Assembly (NCBI GenBank): GCA_905221605.1
Contig: CAJNDS010000469.1
Span: 743,185-807,184, forward strand
Length of the DNA stretch: 64,000 nt
Reading direction: 5' to 3'
Source: Symbiodinium natans
Taxonomy: Eukaryota > Sar > Dinophyceae > Suessiales > Symbiodiniaceae
Shown here: in pieces, positions 57,350 to 64,000 of the stretch
Layout of the letters: each line of letters begins with the position of its first letter
Numbering within the stretch: position 1 is the first letter of the stretch
Notes under the pieces: model-generated
Database searches by the model: none
What the model saw: the letters and a program-made list of their open reading frames with translations, nothing else
What the model was told of the DNA's origin: nothing
Position numbers and translations under genes: made by a program

Positions 57350-57427
57350 TGGACGGCGCTGATGCTCGCTGCCAAATTTCGCCAGCGAGACTGCCTGGAA
57401 GCGCTCCTGCAAGCGGGAGCGGACAAG
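57350..57427 (+). CDS. ankyrin module, unit 8 (truncated unit)
   Basis: WTALMLAAKFRQRDCLEALL then QAGADK. The unit stops at about 57470, where copy 2 of the 1.2-kb direct repeat begins. Confidence 0.5.
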
Positions 57428-57473
57428 GCCCGCGCCGGCTTGCCGGTGTTTGCACGACTCTAAGGGGGCTGAG

Positions 57474-58797
57474 GGGGGTCCGTGGCTGCCCCAAAATTGC
57501 GCAAAATTAACACCACCAAAATGGGTGGGGTCTGCGGCACTGCCGTCCAGCCTATGGGTCTACGCACAGGGCTAGTTCGATTAGCGCGGAATAAATCCCG
57601 TGTTACACAGTTTCGCGACAGGGTCAGCCATGTCGTCGTTGTGTTCGAGTAGTGCTAGACCCCCAACCAGAAGTCATACACCCGACGCCGCGGGATCCTC
57701 CTTTCGTGGTTGACAGTGTTTCTGCATGCGTGGTCGAGGGCATTACACCATGAGGGCTCTCCCATTGAGCCGAGGAGAGGCGCGTTGGGTTGGGTGGGGC
57801 GGCGGATGGTGGATGGAGGGGGGGCAAGTGGCATGCCATGGGGCGGACACAGAAAACCCTTCGAAATTTCAGTGACGTCGACCCTCCGGGGTCGGCAGAT
57901 ATAGGATCCAAGCCCTCCCCTTGCTCTCGGCCCCCCTGCTGCCCTCCCAAAAGGAAGCGAAGAACAACGGCGGCCGGAGCCTGGGAGTCACTTCTACGGC
58001 TTGCGCGGTAGAGAGAGGCAAGTTTGGGCCGCTCCTCGAACTCCCAGCAAGACTAGGTGGCCCCCACAGGTTTTGGAGCTCTTGCTGTCCGCGCCCTCTA
58101 AAAGCTCTTAAGGCAAGACGGCGCTGGATGTGGCGCGGAACGAGGCGGAGTCGATTTTTGGATTGGGGGAGAGCCGGGGCTTCCTCTGCATGGCGGTTTC
58201 GGGTTTAGGGTTCAGGGTGTAGGTTTCAGGGTTTAGGGAGCATTTTGCATGTTCTTGACTTATTCTCAGGAACCCCGACAGCTAGGAACCACTTTTCCCC
58301 TCTGGGTCCTGTTGCGATGCCATGTGCAACCGGACCTTTCCCTTGTGGCATCTATCTTGATTCTAGGAACATCGAGCAGCCCTTATGATCCACAAGGAAG
58401 GCCGCCCTAAATCATGAACCCTAAATCCATCTAAGTCCCAGCTCAACCCAAAGCCCTTTATCCTGATCCCCACCAGTCTCCATAGTCTCCGGCAACAAAG
58501 CCAGGAGTGCAAGCAGATCCTGAGCCCCAGCCTTGGTTGCGTCGCGCTTCTGTTGTGGCCTCTTTGGGGGCTGGTTTTGGCCTTCCGAGGGTTCAGCGCC
58601 GGGTCCGCTTTTTTGCGGGGGTTTGCAAGCCAGAAAAGGGGCAAATACAACCCTCACAACTCTCGGGAGCCAAGCTACCTCCCCCTCACTCAAGTGATCT
58701 CAAGTGGGCGCAGAGTTCTTTTTGCAACTTACGGGGAGGTAGTTCGTGGGGAAGGAGCAAGATCCCAATTTCCCGAGCTCTCGCATGTGCGTGAAGG
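57474..58797. repeat. 1.2-kb direct repeat, copy 2
   Basis: Copy of 52768-53985 with small indels and one 144-base insertion at 58187-58330. Confidence 0.9.
58187..58330 (+). mobile_element. 144-bp insertion with telomere-like left half
   Basis: Copy 1 of the repeat reads GGGCTTCCTCGGACCTG uninterrupted at 53437-53453. Copy 2 has 144 extra bases between CTTCCTC and GGACC; they start TGCATGGCGG, then TTTCGGG/TTTAGGG units (58197-58238), then unique sequence. Confidence 0.75.
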
Positions 58798-59170
58798 GCT
58801 TTGCCTATAGTTCTTGCATCATGTGCCGTCAGCTCCGAGCGCCCTTGAAGCCTCGCCAGCAGCAGAATGAGAAGGCAGCCAAAAGCCCACCCCATACTAC
58901 ACCCCGTGTTTTGTCCTGTCCTGTCTCAGCATAAACGTGGCTCCTTTGCATGCGAGAAAGGGTATAAGAGCGCGACTGTTGCGCATGAGGCGCCTGACGG
59001 ACGCCTCGCGCCTGCGGTGGAGCCAGGCGTGCTGAGGGATTCTCCTGGGCTCTGCCCTTAGAATCCGACTGCGGTGCCCGAAAGCGTCAGGTCCCAACGA
59101 TTTTTGGATATTTTTCGTGTCAAGGTGCCGCAGGGCGGGTTGAGGTCGAAGCCTCTATGCTCAGCACTTG
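58798..59170. other. no gene seen
   Basis: Open frames on both strands without recognisable content. Confidence 0.5.
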
Positions 59171-59174
59171 CATA

Positions 59175-59385
59175 GGCCTGCGTCCAAAGCGAAAACAACT
59201 TCCGTGACCCTTCGTCCCGACAGAGCCCCGCGTCCTCAGCCCCTGAGCCACCCGGAGCTCCACGGCTCCGAAGCTTCCGTTGAGGGGCACTTTGCCCAAG
59301 CTCTCTCAGCCAAGTTGCAAGAGGGGAGGGGAGTGCGGAATGCTCCAAGAAAGCCGCCACTCGGCAGCAACCAAAACGATCCTTA
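59175..59385 (+). CDS. exon candidate(s), unknown product
   Basis: One frame reads QACVQSENNFRDPSSRQSPA and SSAPEPPGAPRLRSFR before a stop; another reads LHGSEASVEGHFAQALSAKL from about 59255. A Ser/Pro-rich segment followed by a spliced change of frame is possible. Confidence 0.35.
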
Positions 59386-59661
59386 AAGCCTTGATCCTGA
59401 GTCCTGGGTGTACATGTTTCCCCCGAGTTGGATGGGCTTAGAGGGGAGAATGCATTCCGCGAAGGGAGCATGGTGTTGTGATGCGCCGGTTTGCTGACTG
59501 CACAGGCAGCGGGCGCGAGTGGCCACACTGTAAACCTCTCACGTTTAATTCGACCCATAAACCTGTTCAGTTGTTCAGAGCCGCCAACCTAGCAGGCACA
59601 AGGGAGGCCCTACATGCTACGCAAAGACAACTACAACTAGCGTTGTGCTGATCTTCCTCCA

Positions 59662-59690
59662 TCTGCTGCTGCTGCTGCTGCTGCTGCTGC
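59662..59690. repeat. CTG trinucleotide repeat
   Basis: Nine or so CTG units. Confidence 0.97.
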
Positions 59691-59762
59691 CGCCTGCTAC
59701 TGTAGCAGGAACAAGATAGCTTAACGCGTGCAGGCGGCTGGGCCGATTGACCGACTGACTTC

Positions 59763-60626
59763 ATGGCAGAGACGATCGCAGTGGGACGGTCAAAAATGTA
59801 TATCTGCACAGCTCTCGCACGTATCACAGCGAGAATGTGGCGACTATTTTATGGTGTTTGGAGTGCGCTTCCGCTGGCGCGAGGATGGGATCAGAGTTTC
59901 TTTGCTGAGCACAGCAATTACACAAGCATCCTGTCCAGGCGCTTGCTGGAAGAATTCTTTGGGGCTTCATTCGGAGGAAAACCTCCGGAAAAGGATGCCC
60001 GAGCACGCGCAAATAAGCCGTGCCTAGTAAGTACTCGAGTGCGCACCGAAGCACGGGGCACTGTTGGGTGCCCTTCGCCTCGGCAAGTTTACTACTATTT
60101 TCCGGGGTCGTTGCTCAGCCTGGGCAAAACTCCCTCCAAGAGGGTTTTTGCCAAGGCTGCGCGATGCAAATGGTAGGAAGGCAGCTGGAACTGACCAGGT
60201 TGCAAAGGCAACTCCTGCACTGCTTTATGGTTGGAAGATGTGGTCATTATGGGTGAGACGAGTTCTCCGCATGAACCCTGCCTTGCGCTTAGAGGCGGCA
60301 TCTTCCTCCGGAGGAGGTGTGTCCCACCTGGGCAGGCTCCGACAACTGCAAAACCCCAAGTTGAGTTTCGGCGCTTGTCAGCCAGTCAGAAAAGGTTCAT
60401 TACGCGACGTAGGTTCATGCTGGTTAGAGAGAACTGTCTCTATTTGATTCATGATTTGGTGACTGGTGTAAGGGCAAAAATGCATGGAGCCCTTTGTGAC
60501 ATGATCGCGGGCAGCTCCCTTCATGCAGCCGTTCGCAGTTCAATTAAAACAACACCCATTGAACTCGGCCAATCACCCGAATCCCGAACATTGGATCTTG
60601 TGACATGGTGTACCTCTAAACCCTAA
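59763..60626 (+). CDS. exon candidates, unknown product
   Basis: 59763-60030 is open and reads RMWRLFYGVWSALPLARGWD and LSRRLLEEFFGASFGGKPPE. 60345-60626 is open and reads LSASQKRFITRRRFMLVREN and CLYLIHDLVTGVRAKMHGAL, ending at a stop inside a CCCTAAA array. No domain recognised. Confidence 0.35.
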
Positions 60627-60699
60627 ACCCTAAACCCTAATCCCTAAGCCCTAAGCCCCAACCCTAAACCCTTATCCTTCAACCCTAAACAACCCTGAA
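60612..60699 (-). repeat. CCCTAAA array ending at a splice acceptor
   Basis: Degenerate C-rich units; the last is CCCTGAAG, directly before the exon 60701-60778. Confidence 0.93.
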
Positions 60700-60700
60700 G

Positions 60701-60778
60701 CTTGATCCTCAGACTGCGTGGGCCACGGGTCAGTCGGAGCAGGTTGCAAGGGTTCAGAGCTGGCTCAAGGCCTCAGAG
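60701..60778 (+). CDS. 26-codon exon between telomere-like arrays
   Basis: LDPQTAWATGQSEQVARVQS then WLKASE. The acceptor is ACCCTGAAG from the array and the donor is TCAGAG|GTTTAG. It is 78 bases, phase 0 at both ends, and helical in character like the exons at 3889 and 4507. Confidence 0.5.
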
Positions 60779-60838
60779 GTTTAGTCTTCAGCAGCAGCGG
60801 AAGCCCCAGAGCTGCCCCCGAACCCTTGGTTTTCACTG

Positions 60839-60910
60839 ATCCTGAACCCTAAACCCTAAACCCTTAAACCGAAGAACTCTAAACCCGAAGAACCCTGTAC
60901 CCTGAGAACC
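60839..60910 (-). repeat. degenerate CCCTAAA array
   Basis: CCCTAAA, then CCGAAGAACTCTAAA variants. Confidence 0.85.
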
Positions 60911-60919
60911 ACTTCTACA

Positions 60920-61000
60920 GAGTCCAGGGACATGGCAGAGAGCGCAGCCCAGAGCGTGCCGGAAGCCGGAATGTGGCTCGAGCTCCTGACAGGCCAGATG
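60920..61000 (+). CDS. exon candidate, duplicated at 62625
   Basis: ESRDMAESAAQSVPEAGMWL then ELLTGQ. A related segment at about 62625-62690 reads ARGMPEAALSLLELLTG. The pair shares GCCGGAAGCCG and GAGCTCCTGACAGGCC, which implies a duplicated exon with its flanking arrays. Confidence 0.45.
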
Positions 61001-61050
61001 TTGCTTGCGGTGTGCCCCCGAAGCTTAAAAAACACCTGTGCTTGAAATTT

Positions 61051-61113
61051 CCCTAAACCGTAAAACCCCCAAAACCCTTAAACCCCTACAACCCTAAAGT
61101 CCTAAACCCTAAA
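61051..61113 (-). repeat. degenerate CCCTAAA array
   Basis: AACCCCC and CCCTAAA variants. Confidence 0.85.
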
Positions 61114-61190
61114 CCATCCACCCCCAAGTTCCGTCCTCAGGCTGTCGCCGGCTCGGCCTGACCCCCAGCGTCCGAATGATTTGGGTTGAC

Positions 61191-61232
61191 AGGGTTTAGG
61201 GTTTAGGGTTTAGGGTTTAGGGTTTAGGGCTT
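61191..61232 (+). repeat. short TTTAGGG array
   Basis: Five perfect units following GGGTTGACAGG. Confidence 0.95.
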
Positions 61233-61847
61233 TTGGGTTTATTTGGGGAGGTTAAGGGTTGCTGTAGGGGTTTTCGATTTTGCACACTACTTAGGTTTTT
61301 TGGCAGGATTTGGTCAGTTGAGTGTTCTAGGGCAGCCTTTGGGAGCTTCGACCAAGGGTGTTTTTGGGTTGGGGGGGGTTCGTGAGGTGTTTGGGGGGTG
61401 GCAGGGCCCAGGTTTTGCGGATTTTGGGGGTTTGGGGTTTTCGCGATCAATAGACTTGAAGACATTCAGGTCTTGGGGACCGAGGGTTGGGCATTTTATG
61501 TGGGGTTTTTGCCCCGGATTGTAGGGCTCATGTGTGGGGTTGGGGGCGGGGTGGGGAGGAAGGGGGGGGGGGGCTGAGGTTTAGGTGCGGTTTAGGGTGC
61601 AGGGTTTTCGGCTGGGATGTTCCCCCTTGTACAAACAGTCCCGAAGGGATCATAATAATAGGGGGTACGATAATCCCTTTACAACGGGGAACATCCCAAG
61701 TTTTGGGTTTCGAGTTCGCTCATGGTTTATCGGGTGTTTAGGCTACTCTGGGTCCGTGATCACTCCTGGAAACATTCTGCGGCTGCTTCAGAACCCGAAA
61801 CTGCTAAACCCCCCTAAACGCTGCTGCGTATAAACCCCTAACCCCTG
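61233..61847. other. G/T-rich sequence, no gene seen
   Basis: Strongly G+T-rich on the + strand to about 61610, resembling very degenerate telomere-like repeats. Open frames there reflect the lack of A and C. Confidence 0.5.
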
Positions 61848-61996
61848 CTACCGATGAACCCCTAAAACCCGAAACTCCTACACCCCAAACCCCAAACCCC
61901 AAACCCCAAACCCCAAACCCCAAACCCCAAACCCCAAACCCCAAACCCCAAACCCCAAACCCCAAACCCTAAACCCTAAACCCCAAACCAACCCTA
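61848..61996 (-). repeat. homogeneous CCCCAAA array
   Basis: About 15 consecutive CCCCAAA units replace the usual CCCTAAA, then two CCCTAAA units. Confidence 0.97.
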
Positions 61997-62009
61997 AACT
62001 CGCGGGTCT

Positions 62010-62070
62010 CTTGTCGAGGGCTTTCAGCAGTTTGGAGTCGAGGCTTTGCACTTATCTGGACACCCCGAGC
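62010..62070 (+). CDS. exon candidate between arrays
   Basis: GSLVEGFQQFGVEALHLSGH then PER and a stop. Weak; other frames are also open. Confidence 0.25.
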
Positions 62071-62104
62071 GCTAGACCTCTGATAGATCCGACAGGTGCA
62101 GCGA

Positions 62105-62168
62105 TTCGTTTAGGGATTAAGGTTTAGGGTTTAGGGTTTAGGGTTTAGGGTTTAGGGTTTAGGGTTCA
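62105..62168 (+). repeat. telomere-like TTTAGGG array
   Basis: Near-perfect units. Confidence 0.95.
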
Positions 62169-62283
62169 AGACGAAGGGTTGGCCGTCGTTGGCTGAAGGC
62201 TTCAGAGGCTTAGCGCCTGACTTTTTGTCGGGTTTCTGCAGGAGGGGAAAGTCCCCGAAACCTGATTGCAACCTCTCCTGAAA

Positions 62284-62424
62284 CACCTAAACCCTAAACC
62301 CCAAACCCCTAAGCCTAAACCCTAAGCCCCTAAAGCCCCAAACCCCTAAACCCCTAAACCCCTTAACCCCTAAACCCCTAAACCCCTACACCCCTACACC
62401 CCTAAACCCCTAAACCCCTAAACT
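62284..62424 (-). repeat. 8-base CCCCTAAA array
   Basis: A run of CCCCTAAA octamers with CCCCTACA variants, a different register from the 7-base arrays nearby. Confidence 0.95.
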
Positions 62425-62521
62425 GAACTTCAGGCAATCCAGGGACACGGCATACTTGGAAGCCCTTTTGACTTAGGAAGTAGGGTTAGAAAGTTGGGTT
62501 ATGGGGATTATAATGGGCTTT

Positions 62522-62592
62522 CCTAAATCCTAAACCCTAAACCCTAAACCCTAAACCCTAAACCCTAAACCCTAAACCCTAAACCCTAAACC
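62522..62592 (-). repeat. telomere-like CCCTAAA array
   Basis: Near-perfect 7-base units. Confidence 0.95.
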
Positions 62593-62697
62593 TCGAGGAT
62601 ACTCAGTAGACTTACTACGTAGTAGGAAGGAAGCCCGGGGCATGCCGGAAGCCGCGCTGTCGCTCTTGGAGCTCCTGACAGGCCCCCGATGTTGTGT

Positions 62698-62831
62698 GCC
62701 CTAAGCCCCTAAACCCTAAACCCTAAACCCCAAACCCTAAACCCTAAACCCTAAACCCTAAACCCTAAACCCTAAACCCTAAACCCTAAACCCCAAGCCC
62801 TAAGCCCTAACCCCTAAACCCTGCAAACCCC
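62698..62831 (-). repeat. telomere-like CCCTAAA array
   Basis: CCCTAAA with CCCCAAA and CCCTAAG variants. Confidence 0.95.
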
Positions 62832-62904
62832 GGAGCCTGGCTTGAAACCCTATCGTTGCAAGATGTTTGCAAGTAAGCCTTCATCCCCAAAAGCCCCCTA
62901 AGTC

Positions 62905-62960
62905 TTGGGGCTTAGGGGCTTAGGGGCTTAGGGCTTAGGGTTTAGGGTTTAGGGTTTAGG
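62905..62960 (+). repeat. GGGGCTTA then TTTAGGG array
   Basis: Starts with 8-base GGGGCTTA units and changes to TTTAGGG. Confidence 0.93.
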
Positions 62961-63436
62961 GCGTGCCAGACGGGAGCGCGCTTTGGGAGCGCGCGGTAGT
63001 CTGCAGACCTACCCACCCCAAGACCGCCCACTTACAACTCTCAAGGAGTTAAGACCTTTTATTTTTTTACAAAGCATCACATGAGTCAGCACTCACGCCC
63101 TTTCTGGGGATTTGCACAAGGTGCGTGGACCAGGCGCAAAGCTGCAGCAGACGGAAACGAGGCAGGGTCCGCGAAGACAGCTTGGGCTGGCGCGAAGGGG
63201 CTAAGGGATGGGCCAGGAGCAGAGAAAGGCAGCGATGGCGCGAAGGGGCTCCAGCCAGGAAGAACACACAATAAACAGCTTTAATTGGCAGAGCGCCGCG
63301 GAAGCAGGGCTGGAGCCAGAGGGAGAGCGCCCCGAAACAGGACACAAACTGGTGCGCGGACAGCTTGGCTTGGCGCAAGGGGGTAAGATGACTCGAACAG
63401 GCCTCTGGCCAGGGCCAGAGCCCAAAACTGGCGCAC
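62961..63436. other. no gene seen
   Basis: Unique sequence up to the hexamer array. Its composition already contains scattered GGCCAGG units from about 63400. Confidence 0.5.
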
Positions 63437-63893
63437 GGTCAGGAGGATCAGGGTCAGGCCAGGGCCAGGGGCCAGTGCCAGGGCCGGTCAGAGTCAGGCA
63501 GAATCAGGGTCAGGGCCAGAAGAGCGCAGAGCAGGCGCAGGCCAACCAGGGCCAGGCCAGGGCCAGGGCCAGGGCCAAAACCAGGGCCAGGGCCAGGGCC
63601 AGGGCCAGGGCCAGGGCCAGGGCGCAGGGGCAGGGCCAGGGCCAGGGGCAGGGGCAGGGGCAGGCCAAAGCCAGGGCCAGGGCCAGGGCCACCAGGGCCA
63701 GGGGAGGGCCAGGGTCAGGGCCAGGGCTAGGGCCAGGGCCAGGTCCAGGGCCAGGGCCAGGGCCGGGGCCAGTAACCAGGGCCAGGGCCAGGGCCAGGCC
63801 AGGGCCAGGGCCAGGGCCAGGGCCAGGGCCAGGGCCAGGGCCAGGGCCAGGGCCAGGGCCAGGGCCAGGGCCAGGGCCAGGGCCAGGGCCAGG
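63437..63893. repeat. GGCCAG hexamer minisatellite
   Basis: AGGGCC hexamers with occasional variants (GGGGCA, GGTCAG); the last 110 bases are nearly perfect. It encodes Gly-Pro or Ala-Arg dipeptides in + frames and Trp-Pro or Ala-Leu in minus frames. Confidence 0.97.
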
Positions 63894-64000
63894 CAGAGCC
63901 CTGCCTGCCCCAACAAAACGGCCCTGGTCCAGCGGATGGGGTGAGGGAGCAAGGGGTCTCAAGGGGGAGTCGCAGGAGGCCCTGAAATGAAGGACCCAAA

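Larger units (their letters stand above)
45040..57470 (+). repeat. cluster of eight duplicated ankyrin units
   Basis: Units begin with GGTGCCCTCGATCTGGGG and a stretch containing GGAGCCCC-CCCGCCAGGAGG, followed by an ankyrin module, a middle region with CTGAGAGCATTCTGT, and a C-terminal region with TGGGAGCCCCTCATGTTGC. Approximate units: 45040-46460, 46470-47200, 47210-48700, 48900-50030, 50780-52440, 54900-55915, 55920-56945 and 56955-57470. 45750-46440 and 47950-48640 are nearly identical, indicating that pairs of units were also duplicated together. Confidence 0.9.

Noticed and set aside
55400-57412. 670-codon open frame on the minus strand
   Set aside because: It spans two ankyrin units antisense to the ankyrin modules and simply repeats their complement; the + strand has recognisable ankyrin sequence.
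60064-60447. Possible reverse transcriptase fragment (KAAGTDQVAKATPALLYG)
   Set aside because: Only a vague resemblance to a G-x-D-x-(V/L)-P region; no YxDD or other RT motif follows.
63208-63990. 260-codon Gly-Pro-rich frame and opposing Trp-Pro/Ala-Leu frames
   Set aside because: Products of a GGCCAG hexamer array without stops in any frame.
16000-64000. Relict spliced-leader sequence as proof of a dinoflagellate
   Set aside because: I looked for a TTGGCTCAAG-type end before exons and found no convincing case, so the taxonomic call rests on other features.

Overview
This window looks like nuclear DNA of a dinoflagellate or a close alveolate relative. The sequence evidence is: G+C-rich coding segments broken into many very short exons; introns that start with GT, GC or possibly GA and usually sit in an AG|G context; dozens of internal arrays of the TTTAGGG-type telomere repeat; small dispersed elements that behave like introns (introner-like); and expanded ankyrin-repeat and TIR-like 'SHxW...WCxAE' protein families. 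No rRNA, tRNA, CRISPR or bacterial operon structure is visible. The taxonomic assignment is inference, because no marker gene is present.

Layout. 0-7.6 kb: one or two + strand genes with short, partly coiled-coil exons; the introns between them are largely telomere-like arrays. 7.6-10 kb: microsatellite, a 400-bp duplication and more arrays. 10.2-12.8 kb: a multi-pass membrane protein with a cytosolic TIR-like domain. 13-19.4 kb: arrays and a triplicated repeat. 19.5-24.7 kb: two probable minus-strand genes and a five-copy tandem repeat. 25.3-26.9 kb: a second SHxW/WCxAE protein, here joined to leucine-rich repeats, whose single intron is an introner-like element. 28.2-33.8 kb: a chain of + strand exons beginning with a CAP-Gly domain. 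34.9-38.8 kb: a many-exon gene joining a RelA/SpoT-like fold to ankyrin repeats. 38.9-41.05 kb: a 2.16-kb AT-rich element with terminal inverted repeats, followed at once by more ankyrin exons. 42-44.3 kb: five tandem repeat families side by side. 45-57.5 kb: a cluster of eight duplicated ankyrin units, one split by a 0.6-kb AT-rich insertion that carries a choline-transporter-like (SLC44) fragment. 52.8-54.0 and 57.5-58.8 kb: a 1.2-kb direct repeat. 59-62.7 kb: short exons again alternating with telomere-like arrays. 63.4-63.9 kb: a GGCCAG hexamer array.

How parts relate. The two TIR-like proteins (10.4 and 25.3 kb), the RelA/SpoT-ankyrin gene and the ankyrin cluster are the kinds of sensor and scaffold families that expand in these genomes; no pathway linking them can be shown from the sequence. 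The most unusual feature is the tight alternation of exons and telomere-like arrays. In several places the splice donor or acceptor appears to be supplied by the repeat (GG|GTTTAGGG as donor, TTTAG|GG or CCCTAAG|G as acceptor), and two duplications in the window give filled-site and empty-site comparisons for an array. All exon boundaries are inferred by eye from reading frame and splice consensus; no transcript evidence was available.
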